From positions 1-64,000 of the forward strand of contig CAZPWJ010000001.1 in assembly GCA_964590195.1 (NCBI GenBank): 64,000 nucleotides of DNA, read 5' to 3'. Both the position numbers and the translations under genes were made by a program. The stretch comes from GCA-2731375 sp964590195. Lineage in GTDB: Bacteria > Pseudomonadota > Alphaproteobacteria > GCA-2731375. Below, piece by piece: positions 17,647 through 26,604 of this stretch. Below the pieces are notes generated by a model. That model saw nothing but the letters and a program-made list of their open reading frames with translations, searched no databases and was not told the DNA's origin. Position 1 is the first letter of the stretch, and each line of letters opens with the position of its first letter.

Positions 17647-19740
17647 CTATTCCTTGAAGTCGATAATGATGTTGCCGGCAGGGTCCAGGTAAAAGGTCGT
17701 ATCCGGGCCGGTGACAATGGAGGTTTCCCGTTCCTCGATTATGGCCGGGCCCTGGAAAACGTCAGCCAGCGGCAGTTGGTAGCGGTCATAAATGGCCGTC
17801 TCCACATAGCCGCCGGCTGCCTCGAAATAGACCGGGCGCTTGCCCTTCAGCGCCGTGCCGCCGGTCTGCTCGATCACTGGCGCGATTTCAAGCTTGGGCC
17901 GTGGGTTCAGGACCCGCGCCCGCAAACCAACCACTTCCAAAGGCACATCGGGCGGTAGGTGGCCGTAAACGTTCTGATAGATCTCGGCAAAGCCTGCGTT
18001 CAGTTCCGACAGGGATATCTCGACCTCGTCACCGGAAATTGGTACGGTTACGGAATAACCCTGCCCCTGACAGCGCATATCGATGGAGCGTTGCATGACG
18101 ATTGTGCTGTCGGCGCCGATCAATTTGGCCAGGGCCGCCTCGCCGGCGCGCCGCATGGCGCGGTAATGATCCCCGACTGCGGCCCAGTCCACGGCATCAA
18201 GCCGGGCAAAATGGGCGGTTACCAGTTCCACCGCCGGCAATGCCGCCAGACAGCCGATGGCGGAAGCGACACCGGCACCAAAGGGGCACAGCAGCCGGCG
18301 CAAGCCCAGCTTTCGCGCCAGGGCATAGGCATGTACCGGTCCGGCCCCGCCAAAAGCGATCATGGCGAAATTACGCAGATCAATGCCTTTTTCGGCGGCA
18401 TGGGCCCGGATCGCCGCCGCCATGCTTTCGTTGACCACGTCGTGGACGCCCCAGGCGATCTGCTCCACCGTCATACCCAGGCGGCCAGCGATATCAGCCT
18501 CGATAGCAGCCTCTACAGCGGCAACATCAAGCGCCATGTCGCCGCCCAGGAAATGCGCCGGATCAAGATAACCGAGGAGCAAATCCGCATCAGTTACGGT
18601 GGGTTGGGTGCCGCCCTGGCCATAGCAAACCGGGCCCGGGTCGGCGCCGGCTGATTTCGGCCCGACGTTAAGCAGGCCCAGGTCGTTGACATGCGCGATG
18701 GAACCGCCGCCGGCTCCGATTTCAAGCAATTCAATGGCTGAAATCTGCAAAGGAAAACCACTGCCGCGCTTGAAACGATGCACATGGCCGACTTCAAATT
18801 CGTGCGTAATGGCCGGCTCGCCATCCTGGATGACCGATATCTTGGCGGTCGTCCCGCCCATGTCAAAGGCGATGGCATCGGGCTGTTCCAGGGCTTCGCG
18901 GGCAAAGTGCGCGGCAGCGATGGCGCCGGCGGCGGGCCCTGATTCGATCATCCGTACCGGAAATGTATCGGCCACATCCGAGGCCGGCCCAATGCCGCCG
19001 TGGGACAGCATCATGGAGGCTTCCTGGCGCATGCCCAAATCCGCCAGGCCCTGGTTCAAACGGCCCACATAGGTTTGCACCAGGGGTTTCACATAGGCGT
19101 CGACCACGGTGGTGGAGGTCCGTTCGAACTCCCGAACCTCGGCCGAGACCTGGTGCGAAACACTGACCGTCAGGCTTGGGAACAGCCGCGCCGCGATCCC
19201 GGCCACCCGCGCCTCGTGATCGGGGTGGGCATAGCCATGCAGCAGGCAGATCGCCAGGGAATCGATGCCGGCCTCCTCCACTAGTTGGGTAAGAACCGCA
19301 CCAACCTCCGCTTCGTCCAGGGGCGTTAGAGCATTGCCGTCAAAATCGATTCTCTCGTTGATTTCCAACCGCCGTTGGCGTGGCACCAGCGGTTCCGGCA
19401 TGCGCAGGCCGAGGTCATAAATGTCGTAGCGTGCCTCGCGGCCCATTTCCAAGGCATCGCGAAAGCCGGCGGTGGTAATCATGCCCATGCGCGCGCCCTT
19501 GCCTTCCAGCACCGCATTGGTCGCCACGGTGGTGGCGTGCACCACATCGCGCACCAGCGCCGATGAAATGGCTGTTCGCTGCAGGATTTCGCCGGCACCG
19601 GCCAGAGAGCCGAGCGAGGGATCCTCCGGCGTACTCAGGATTTTGGCGAACCAGACCTTGGCGCTATCGTCATCGATCAGGACAACGTCGGTAAAAGTGC
19701 CGCCGACATCAATGGCAAGGCGGCAGGATGGCTGAGACAT
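17647..19740 (-). CDS. Hydantoinase/oxoprolinase family protein, HyuA subunit (set 1)
   Basis: A 697-residue ATP-binding subunit of the ASKHA fold. The phosphate-1 loop DVGGTFTDVVLID is at residues 10-22. The second nucleotide motif is FDMGGTTAKISVI, followed by IEIGAGGGSIAHV and the FGGAGPVHAYALA block, all diagnostic of HyuA. It heads a two-gene minus-strand operon with HyuB. It is divergent from the aminotransferase-to-ThDP operon, so a shared regulatory region at 19741-19855 could co-ordinate both hydantoinase systems. Confidence 0.92.
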   Translation of the reverse strand: MSQPSCRLAIDVGGTFTDVVLIDDDSAKVWFAKILSTPEDPSLGSLAGAGEILQRTAISSALVRDVVHATTVATNAVLEGKGARMGMITTAGFRDALEMGREARYDIYDLGLRMPEPLVPRQRRLEINERIDFDGNALTPLDEAEVGAVLTQLVEEAGIDSLAICLLHGYAHPDHEARVAGIAARLFPSLTVSVSHQVSAEVREFERTSTTVVDAYVKPLVQTYVGRLNQGLADLGMRQEASMMLSHGGIGPASDVADTFPVRMIESGPAAGAIAAAHFAREALEQPDAIAFDMGGTTAKISVIQDGEPAITHEFEVGHVHRFKRGSGFPLQISAIELLEIGAGGGSIAHVNDLGLLNVGPKSAGADPGPVCYGQGGTQPTVTDADLLLGYLDPAHFLGGDMALDVAAVEAAIEADIAGRLGMTVEQIAWGVHDVVNESMAAAIRAHAAEKGIDLRNFAMIAFGGAGPVHAYALARKLGLRRLLCPFGAGVASAIGCLAALPAVELVTAHFARLDAVDWAAVGDHYRAMRRAGEAALAKLIGADSTIVMQRSIDMRCQGQGYSVTVPISGDEVEISLSELNAGFAEIYQNVYGHLPPDVPLEVVGLRARVLNPRPKLEIAPVIEQTGGTALKGKRPVYFEAAGGYVETAIYDRYQLPLADVFQGPAIIEERETSIVTGPDTTFYLDPAGNIIIDFKE

Positions 19741-19855
19741 ATACTTCGACCCTTACTGGATTTTCAGACGGCATTGAAGCACGGCGGGAGTGGTTGTTGA
19801 CAGACACTTTATTGGCCATACTGGCGCCGTTCGAATTAATGTCACGGTAGGCTTC
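19741..19855. promoter_or_regulatory. Divergent control region between the two hydantoinase operons
   Basis: This 115-base stretch separates hyuA of set 1 (minus) from the plus-strand operon carrying set 2, so it must hold back-to-back promoters. I could not identify a convincing operator by eye. The plus-strand frame is open through part of it, from 19790, but lacks the character of a coding extension. Confidence 0.4.
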
Positions 19856-21037
19856 ATGTCCCCCCCATTGTCAAAGTTCGCCCAATCCGTTGGTGGTTCC
19901 ACGGTTGTCGGCATGCGCCGTCAGGCCGACGCCCTGGAAGCCAAGGGCATGCGCGTTGTTGATTTTGGCATCGGCGAGCCGGATTTCGAGGCGCCGCCCC
20001 CCGTTCGGGAGGCCGCCATCAAGGCCATTCGCGATGGCAGGGGCAATTACATTGATCCGCGCGGGCTGCTCGAATTACGCGAGGCCATCGCGGAATTCGA
20101 AACCGGGCAACATGGCCTTGAAACCAGCCCCGACCAGATCGTCGTGACGCCCGGTTCCTACGGCGGCTTGACCCTGATTACCCGCGCCCTGCTTGATCCC
20201 GGCGACGAAGTGCTGGTTATCGAGCCGGGTTGGGGGCCGTATAAGGCCATGGTCAAACTGACGGGGGCAAATCCGGTCGGCGTGCCCATGGGAACCAAAC
20301 AAGGCCGCTTCGTCATCGATGGCAGCCGTCTGGAGGCCGCCGTGACGGCCAGGACCCGCGCGATTGTCGTCAACACGCCATGGAATCCCACGGGCCGGGT
20401 TCTGTTGGCGGAGGAGCTTGCCGCCGTGGCCCAGGTCGCCGAACGCCATGATCTTTGGCTTGTCGCCGACGAAGTCTACAGCGAACTGGTTTATGCCAAC
20501 GCGGCCCATGTTTCAGCCGCCACCCTGGGCGCCGACGTCGCCGCGCGCACGGTGATCGCGACCTCGCTGTCGAAATCCTTCGCCATGACCGGCTGGCGCC
20601 TGGGCTATTGCATCGCGCCACCCCCGTTGGCTGAATTACTGGCCCGCCTCAATCAATACGCCTTGCGGTGCGCCACATCGATCGTGCAGTACGCCGCCGT
20701 CGCCGCCTTTCGCGACAGTGCATCCTATGTGGCTGAAATGCGCCAAGAATACGAGCTGCGCCGCAATGCCATAGCCGACGGACTGAACCAGATCGCCAGC
20801 GTCGAATGCCCCCTGCCCGAAGGCACCTTCTATGCCTTTCCGCAAATTCCCGAAGCCTGGGGCGACAGCAAGGACGTGGCCGACGATCTGCTGAACAATG
20901 CTGGGGTCCTGTTGACGCCGGGATCATCATATGGCCCGGCCAGCCGCCATCATCTGCGGCTTTCGTTCGCCACATCTCTAGAGGTGATCGAAGACGGCAT
21001 CGCCCGCCTGCAAGAGGCCTTGCCGCCCCGTGACTGA
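19856..21037 (+). CDS. Class I PLP-dependent aminotransferase
   Basis: A 393-residue fold-type I aminotransferase, first gene of a plus-strand operon of six tightly packed genes. The PLP lysine is K240 in TSLSKSFAMTGWRLGY. NTPWNPTG and VADEVYSELVY carry the conserved PLP and substrate contacts, and RLSFATS near the C-terminus holds the carboxylate-binding arginine. The ATG at 19856 gives MSPPLSKFAQS, the usual family start. An upstream in-frame start at 19790 would add 22 unconvincing residues. It overlaps the next gene by 8 bases. The probable role is conversion of an amino acid to a 2-oxoacid for the ThDP enzyme downstream. Confidence 0.9.
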   Translation: MSPPLSKFAQSVGGSTVVGMRRQADALEAKGMRVVDFGIGEPDFEAPPPVREAAIKAIRDGRGNYIDPRGLLELREAIAEFETGQHGLETSPDQIVVTPGSYGGLTLITRALLDPGDEVLVIEPGWGPYKAMVKLTGANPVGVPMGTKQGRFVIDGSRLEAAVTARTRAIVVNTPWNPTGRVLLAEELAAVAQVAERHDLWLVADEVYSELVYANAAHVSAATLGADVAARTVIATSLSKSFAMTGWRLGYCIAPPPLAELLARLNQYALRCATSIVQYAAVAAFRDSASYVAEMRQEYELRRNAIADGLNQIASVECPLPEGTFYAFPQIPEAWGDSKDVADDLLNNAGVLLTPGSSYGPASRHHLRLSFATSLEVIEDGIARLQEALPPRD

Positions 21038-21908
21038 ACAACCAGCGCCAGATTGGTTTCAACGCGCCTTGGCGCATGAGCCAACATCCCATCGGGTGTC
21101 GGTGCTGGATTGCGATATCCATTATTTGCGTTGGGCACCGGCGGCCTCGGAACGGCCCGGCATCCTGTTCCTCCACGCCGGCGGGGCGCATGCCCGGTGG
21201 TGGTGCCACATCGCGCCCTTCCTGGCGGGCGAACGCGCCGTCGCCGCCATCGATTTTTCCGGCATGGGGGACAGCGGCCGGCGGGAAGATTACAGCAGCG
21301 CCTGTCATGTGCCCGAAATCGGCGCCGTGCTGGCCGATGCCGCCCTGGGCGATAAGCCGATTATCGTCGGCCATAGCTTCGGCGGCTTCATGGCCATGTG
21401 TTACGGCGACCGACACGGCGCGGATCTGTCAGGCTTGGTTTTCGTCGACACGCCCCTGCGCCCGGAGCCGGAGGCCAAGGCCAATCCGACCCAGGCCTAT
21501 ACCAGGCCAAAACCGGTGCACCCCGATCTGGACACGATCCTCGGGCGCTTTCGCCTTGGTCCCGCCCAGCCTTGCGAGAACGGCTACATTCTTGACCATA
21601 TCGCCCGGCACTCGGTAACGGAATGCGAGGGCGGCTGGACCTGGAAGTTCGATGTCGCCGCCCGGGGCGCTTCGCACCACGACGAACCCTTGGCGGACTA
21701 TCTAAGCAACATGGCCTGCCGCAAAGCATTGATATACGGCGCCGGCAGTTCAATGGTCACCAGCGAAGTCGCTGCATATATGCGCGGCCTGTTCGCGCCG
21801 GGCGAGCCGATCATTTGCATGCCCGAAGCGCATCATCACCTTATACTGGACCAACCGCTTGCTTTTGTGGCCGCCTTGCGCGCCATTCTGTCAGGCTGGA
21901 ACGCATGA
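21030..21908 (+). CDS. Alpha/beta hydrolase
   Basis: A 292-residue alpha/beta hydrolase starting at a GTG inside the end of the aminotransferase gene, an 8-base overlap that implies translational coupling. The nucleophile is in VGHSFGGFM and the oxyanion region in LFLHAGGAHARWW. The base histidine lies in PEAHHHLILDQP. In this operon it may hydrolyse an amide, carbamoyl or ester bond of the pathway substrate. The fold alone does not decide this. Confidence 0.85.
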   Translation: MTEQPAPDWFQRALAHEPTSHRVSVLDCDIHYLRWAPAASERPGILFLHAGGAHARWWCHIAPFLAGERAVAAIDFSGMGDSGRREDYSSACHVPEIGAVLADAALGDKPIIVGHSFGGFMAMCYGDRHGADLSGLVFVDTPLRPEPEAKANPTQAYTRPKPVHPDLDTILGRFRLGPAQPCENGYILDHIARHSVTECEGGWTWKFDVAARGASHHDEPLADYLSNMACRKALIYGAGSSMVTSEVAAYMRGLFAPGEPIICMPEAHHHLILDQPLAFVAALRAILSGWNA

Positions 21909-21932
21909 GCCGAAAATCCGTGGGAATTTTAC

Positions 21933-22868
21933 ATGGCCAAGAAACTTGATCCGTCCTACCGCCCCGAATTCGCCGTACTGAATGGCGAGGTGGTGCCGTT
22001 TGGCGACGCGAAGATTTCCATCATGGCGCCGGGCCTGACCTTCGCGGCCCTGGTCTTCGAAGGCATGCGTGCCTATTGGAATCCGGATCACGAACAGCTC
22101 TATGTGCTGCATCTGCAGGACCATCTGGAACGGCTGGAATTTTCCATGCGCGTGATCGAGCTGGAAAATCCGCCGTCGATCGACGAATTTACAGCCCAGG
22201 TCATGGCCGGACTGCGGGCCAACGAGCTGCGCGAGGATTGTTACATCAGGGTGCAGGCCTATGTGGATGACTGGGGCGAGATGATCGCCACCGGCCCGGT
22301 CGGCAGTTCCGTGATCTGCCGGGCACGTCCGCGCGTTGATGCCTTTGCCACCGGCAAGCATTTCGCGGTTAGCAGTTGGCGGCGCAATGCCGATGATGCC
22401 TCGCCACCGAGGATCAAGGCGGCGGCGAATTATCTCAACAGCCGACTGGCGGGTTTGGAGGCCAAGCGCATCGGTGCCGACGGCGGCATAATCCTGAACC
22501 GGGACGGCACGGTCAGCGAAGGACCGGGCGGCTGTCTGTTCATCGTCCGCGACGGCTGTCTGATCACGCCGCCGGTGACCGCCGGCATTCTGGAGAGCAT
22601 TACCCGGCGCACCTTGCTGCACCTTGCCGACCATATGGATCTGGTGGCGGTGGAGCGCGATGTCGGCCGGACCGAGCTTTACCTGGCCGAGGAATGTTTC
22701 TATTGCGGTACCGGTCAGGAAATCGTGCCGATCCTGTCGGTCGACGGCAAGGCGGTGGGCGCCGGTGAACCCGGTCCCCTGACCCGCCATCTGCAAACCG
22801 CCTACGACAACATCGTGCGCTGCAAGGATGAAGCCTATAAAGACTGGCTGACACCGGTCCATGAGTGA
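21933..22868 (+). CDS. Class IV aminotransferase (branched-chain aminotransferase-like)
   Basis: A 311-residue fold-type IV PLP enzyme. The Schiff-base lysine is K162 in PRIKAAANYLNS. VFEGMRAY near residue 43 is the class signature, and EECFYCGTGQEI carries the PLP-pyridine glutamate. The usual GENIF-like loop is altered to GPGGCLFIV. It lies between the alpha/beta hydrolase and hyuB on one operon. With K162 present it should be an active transaminase or a lyase of the ADC-lyase type. D-amino acid, branched-chain and omega-amino substrates are all possible. Confidence 0.88.
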   Translation: MAKKLDPSYRPEFAVLNGEVVPFGDAKISIMAPGLTFAALVFEGMRAYWNPDHEQLYVLHLQDHLERLEFSMRVIELENPPSIDEFTAQVMAGLRANELREDCYIRVQAYVDDWGEMIATGPVGSSVICRARPRVDAFATGKHFAVSSWRRNADDASPPRIKAAANYLNSRLAGLEAKRIGADGGIILNRDGTVSEGPGGCLFIVRDGCLITPPVTAGILESITRRTLLHLADHMDLVAVERDVGRTELYLAEECFYCGTGQEIVPILSVDGKAVGAGEPGPLTRHLQTAYDNIVRCKDEAYKDWLTPVHE

Positions 22869-22877
22869 GAGTTGAAA

Positions 22878-24515
22878 ATGAGCAAGACAGAGCTAAGCGC
22901 GGTCCGCCTGGGGCTGATCTGGCGGCGCCTTGACGGCATCGTCGACCAGGTCGCCGAGACCTTCCTGCGCGCCGCCTTTTCCGTCGTGGTGCGCGACAAT
23001 TACGACATGGCCTTCAGCGTCTTCGATGCCCAGGGCCGGCAATTGACCCAATCGAAACGCTCGATCCCCAGCTTCATGGGTACCTTGCCGCGTACGCTTG
23101 ATGCGGTGTTGGAAAAATTTCCAATTTCCCAGCTCAATCCCGGCGACGTCATCATCTCCAACAATGCCTGGATCGGCACCGGACACCTGAACGATATCTC
23201 CATGGTGCATCCCATATTCCGCGGCGACGAACTGGTCGCCTTCGCGGCCTCCACCGCCCATACCGTGGACATCGGCGGCGCGCCGTCGCCCGCCGCCAAG
23301 GATTGCTTCGAGGAAGGCCTGTGCATCCCCATTTGCAAGATCGTCGTGGGCGGCGAGGACAACCCGGTGGTGCTGGACTTTCTGACCGAGAACCTGCGCC
23401 AGCCGGCAGAAACCCTGGGCGACATACGCGCCCAGTTCGCGGCCTATCGCGATTGCAATGTCAAACTGATGGCTTTGATGAACGAAGAAGGCCTGGATGA
23501 CCTGATCCCCGTGGCCGACGAGATCATCGCGCGCTCGGAACAGAGTATGCGCGCCGCAATCACCGCGCTGCCCGATGGCAGCTACAGCGACGGCTTTGAT
23601 ATTGACGGCGTCGATGTGCCCTTGCGCGTGGAATGCACGGTGACCATCGAGGGCGATCAACTGACCGTCGATTTCGCCGGCACGTCCCCACAAGTGCCCT
23701 GGCCCATCAACAGCGTCCTGAACTACACCCAGGCCTATGCCCGCTATGCCGTGAAATGCCTGGTCGACCCGGACGCGCCGAACAATGCGGGGTCGCTGGC
23801 GCCGGTGCATATTACCGCGCCCGAGGGCTCCCTGTTCAACGCCACGCCACCGGCGCCGGTCTGGGGCCGGCATCTGTCGGGCCATTATGTACCGGCGGCG
23901 ATCTTTGGTGCCATGGCGCCGATCATGCGGGACCGTATCGTGGCCGAGTCCGGCTCGCCCCTGTGGAATGTCTATTTCGCTGGCCGCCATGATGATGCGC
24001 GCGGCAACTTCGTGAAGATGTTCTTCATGAACGGCGGCCACGGCGCCCGCTCGCACGGCGATGGCCCGGGCTGTCTGAGTTTCCCCTCCAATGTCTCCAA
24101 CCAGCCTATCGAGGCGTTCGAGCATCAGGTACCCATGCTGGTGCGGGAGAAGAGCTTCATTCCCGATTCAGGCGGCGCCGGCAAGTATCGCGGCGGCAAT
24201 GCCCAGCGCCTGGTATTCGAGGCGACGGGCGACAATCCCATCACCATGACCATTCGCCATGAACGTATCAATTATCCGCCGCGCGGTTTATTGGGCGGCC
24301 TGCCGGGCCGCGCCGGCGTGGACATGATCAATGGTGAAGTCATCCCTGCTAAATCGCGCACGGAATTGAGCACCGGCGACCGGGTGGTCTTTGAAATGCC
24401 CGGTGGCGGAGGTTTATTCCCGCCGTCAGAGCGGGACGCTGAATTGATCAAACATGATATCGAAAGCGGCCTGACGACAGCCGCCGGTAGCCGGGAGTTC
24501 TATGAGTATGAGTAA
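22878..24515 (+). CDS. Hydantoinase B/oxoprolinase subunit family protein (set 2)
   Basis: A 545-residue HyuB-type subunit. Conserved blocks are VVVRDNYDMAFSVFDAQGRQ, GDVIISNNAWIGTGHLNDIS, PWPINSVLNYTQAYARYAVK, and the C-terminal DSGGAGKYRGGNAQRL and MPGGGGLFPPS. The start is ATG 22878; a TTG two codons upstream is unlikely. Here B precedes A, the reverse of set 1, and its stop overlaps the hyuA start. The coupling supports a HyuAB complex in 1:1 ratio. The sequence differs clearly from set 1, so the sets probably act on different substrates or steps. Confidence 0.9.
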   Translation: MSKTELSAVRLGLIWRRLDGIVDQVAETFLRAAFSVVVRDNYDMAFSVFDAQGRQLTQSKRSIPSFMGTLPRTLDAVLEKFPISQLNPGDVIISNNAWIGTGHLNDISMVHPIFRGDELVAFAASTAHTVDIGGAPSPAAKDCFEEGLCIPICKIVVGGEDNPVVLDFLTENLRQPAETLGDIRAQFAAYRDCNVKLMALMNEEGLDDLIPVADEIIARSEQSMRAAITALPDGSYSDGFDIDGVDVPLRVECTVTIEGDQLTVDFAGTSPQVPWPINSVLNYTQAYARYAVKCLVDPDAPNNAGSLAPVHITAPEGSLFNATPPAPVWGRHLSGHYVPAAIFGAMAPIMRDRIVAESGSPLWNVYFAGRHDDARGNFVKMFFMNGGHGARSHGDGPGCLSFPSNVSNQPIEAFEHQVPMLVREKSFIPDSGGAGKYRGGNAQRLVFEATGDNPITMTIRHERINYPPRGLLGGLPGRAGVDMINGEVIPAKSRTELSTGDRVVFEMPGGGGLFPPSERDAELIKHDIESGLTTAAGSREFYEYE

Positions 24516-26604
24516 CGCAACAGAGGGCGACTGGCGCGTCGGCGTCGATATCGGCGGCACTTTCACCGACGTTGTGTTGTGGCGCGAAGGTTCGGAAAAT
24601 CTGGTGCAGGTGAAACTGCTGACCACGCCGGATGATCCGTCCCGCGCCGTCCTCGACGGTGTCGGCGAGGCCTTGGCGGAGGCCGGGATCGGCGCGGCGC
24701 AGCTGACATCCGTCGTGCACGGCACCACCTTGGTGGCGAATGCCCTGATCGAACGCAAGGGCGTTAACACGGCCCTGGTCACCACCCGAGGTTTCCGCGA
24801 TGTGTTGGAAATTGGCCGGGAATGGCGCTACGACCTGTTTAATTTGGATATCGAAATGCCCAGCCCCCTGGTGCCACGGCGGTTGTGCCTGGAAATCGAC
24901 GAACGACTGGATGCCGCCGGCGCGGTGGATACCCCCCTCGATCTGGAACAGATGCCCGGCTTGATCGCGGCGCTGGACGCGGCCGATGTCAAATCGGTGG
25001 CGGTCTGCCTATTGCATGCGTATTTGAACCCCGCCCATGAACAAGCCGTCGGCACCGCCATCGCCCAGGCCATGCCGGGCCTGGCGGTATCGCTGTCGTC
25101 GGATGTCAGCGCGGAAATGGGCGAATACGAACGCACTTCGACGACCGTTGCCAATGCCTATGTGCATCCCATTTTTCGCGACTATGTGGAACGCCTGGCC
25201 GGTGCCTTGCGGGAATTGGGCTACAGCCGTGAACTGCTGCTGGTCCTCTCCGACGGCCGGGGCATCGCCGCTGATGTGGCGGTGAAATATCCCATCCGCC
25301 TGGTGCAGTCGGGACCGGCGGCGGGGGCCGAGGCCGCGCGATTGTTTGGCGAGCTGGCGCGGCAGCGGGACATCCTGTGCTTCGACATGGGCGGCACCAC
25401 CGCCAAGGCCTGCCTGATCAATGACGGCGAACCGGAGCGCACGGTCAATTTCGAGGTTGCGCGCGAGACCCGCTTTGCCGAGGGCAGCGGCCTGCCATTG
25501 CTGATCCCCGCCATCGACATGATCGAGATTGGCGCCGGCGGCGGTTCCATTGCGCGGATTGACCAACGCGGCTTGCTGCAAGTGGGCCCCGACAGCGCCG
25601 GCGCCGACCCCGGACCCGCCTGTTATGGCCGTGGTAACGAGCTGCCGACCGTGACCGATTGCGATCTGCTGCTGGGCTATCTGGATGCGGATTCGTTCCT
25701 CGGCGGCAAGATGAAGCTGGATCGTGCGGCTGCGGAAGAGGCTATACAAACGCATTTGGCGGACCCTTTGGGCATCAGCGCAACGGAAGCCGCCTGGGGT
25801 GTGCATGAGACTGTTACCGCCAATATGGCACAGGCCGCGACCATTCATGCCATTGAGCGCGGCCTGGATGCCACCCGCTTCGCCATGCTGCCCATCGGCG
25901 GCGCCGGCCCGGTGCATGCCTGCAGCATGGCCCGAAAAATGGGCATCGACCGCCTGGTCTGCCCATCGGGTGCCGGTGTCGCCTCGGCTATCGGCATGCT
26001 GGCGGCGGCAAAATCGTTCGAGCTTGGCCGCGCCGCGCCCGCCGAGCTGTCGAGCCTGGATTTCGCCAAGGCCGCCGAATTGTTGCGCGAAATGGCGGAA
26101 GAAGCCTCGGCCCTGGTCAGCAGCGCCGGCGCTGACGAGGCGGAGGTCACACGGCGCTTTTCGGTGATGATGCGCTATGTGGGACAAGGCTATGAAATCG
26201 AAGTCCCGGTCACGCTGGAGATGATCGAGGGGCAGGACCGCGAGGCGCTGTTAGCGAATTTTTCCGAATGCTATTCTGATCGCTATGGGCGCAGCGAGGA
26301 TATGCCTGCGGAGCTTTTGTCCTGGCGCTTGGCGGTAACGGGGGAGCGTTCCAACCTGGGCGACACCCTGGGCCAGCGGTCGGTGGCAGGCGTAGCGGCA
26401 CTGGCCAGCGGCACCACGCGGCCTGTCTGGTTCGACGATGGCTTTGTCGAGGCGCCTGTTTTCAAGCGTACTGATTTTGGCACCGGCAGCAAGATTACGG
26501 GACCGGCGATTATTGAAGAGAATGAATCCACACTGGTTCTGCCCGCCGGCTTTCAACTGACCGTTGATGCGGCCTTGAACCTGATATTGGAAACCACATC
26601 ATGA
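24502..26604 (+). CDS. Hydantoinase/oxoprolinase family protein, HyuA subunit (set 2)
   Basis: A 700-residue ATP-dependent HyuA-type subunit. The phosphate loop DIGGTFTDVVLW lies at residues 16-27. FDMGGTTAKACLI, IEIGAGGGSIARI and IGGAGPVHACSMA are the further diagnostic motifs. It starts 14 bases inside the end of hyuB; ATG 24502 and 24508 are both possible. Its TGA stop overlaps the ATG of the ThDP enzyme (ATGA). That makes the hydrolase and the ThDP step part of the same translationally coupled unit. Confidence 0.92.
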   Translation: MSMSNATEGDWRVGVDIGGTFTDVVLWREGSENLVQVKLLTTPDDPSRAVLDGVGEALAEAGIGAAQLTSVVHGTTLVANALIERKGVNTALVTTRGFRDVLEIGREWRYDLFNLDIEMPSPLVPRRLCLEIDERLDAAGAVDTPLDLEQMPGLIAALDAADVKSVAVCLLHAYLNPAHEQAVGTAIAQAMPGLAVSLSSDVSAEMGEYERTSTTVANAYVHPIFRDYVERLAGALRELGYSRELLLVLSDGRGIAADVAVKYPIRLVQSGPAAGAEAARLFGELARQRDILCFDMGGTTAKACLINDGEPERTVNFEVARETRFAEGSGLPLLIPAIDMIEIGAGGGSIARIDQRGLLQVGPDSAGADPGPACYGRGNELPTVTDCDLLLGYLDADSFLGGKMKLDRAAAEEAIQTHLADPLGISATEAAWGVHETVTANMAQAATIHAIERGLDATRFAMLPIGGAGPVHACSMARKMGIDRLVCPSGAGVASAIGMLAAAKSFELGRAAPAELSSLDFAKAAELLREMAEEASALVSSAGADEAEVTRRFSVMMRYVGQGYEIEVPVTLEMIEGQDREALLANFSECYSDRYGRSEDMPAELLSWRLAVTGERSNLGDTLGQRSVAGVAALASGTTRPVWFDDGFVEAPVFKRTDFGTGSKITGPAIIEENESTLVLPAGFQLTVDAALNLILETTS

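Noticed and set aside
16028..19740. Acetone carboxylase as identity of HyuAB set 1
   Set aside because: Acetone carboxylase needs a third small subunit and a larger beta subunit; neither is next to this pair.
22893..24125. 410-codon minus-strand frame in the hyuB region
   Set aside because: Antisense shadow of hyuB without recognisable motifs.
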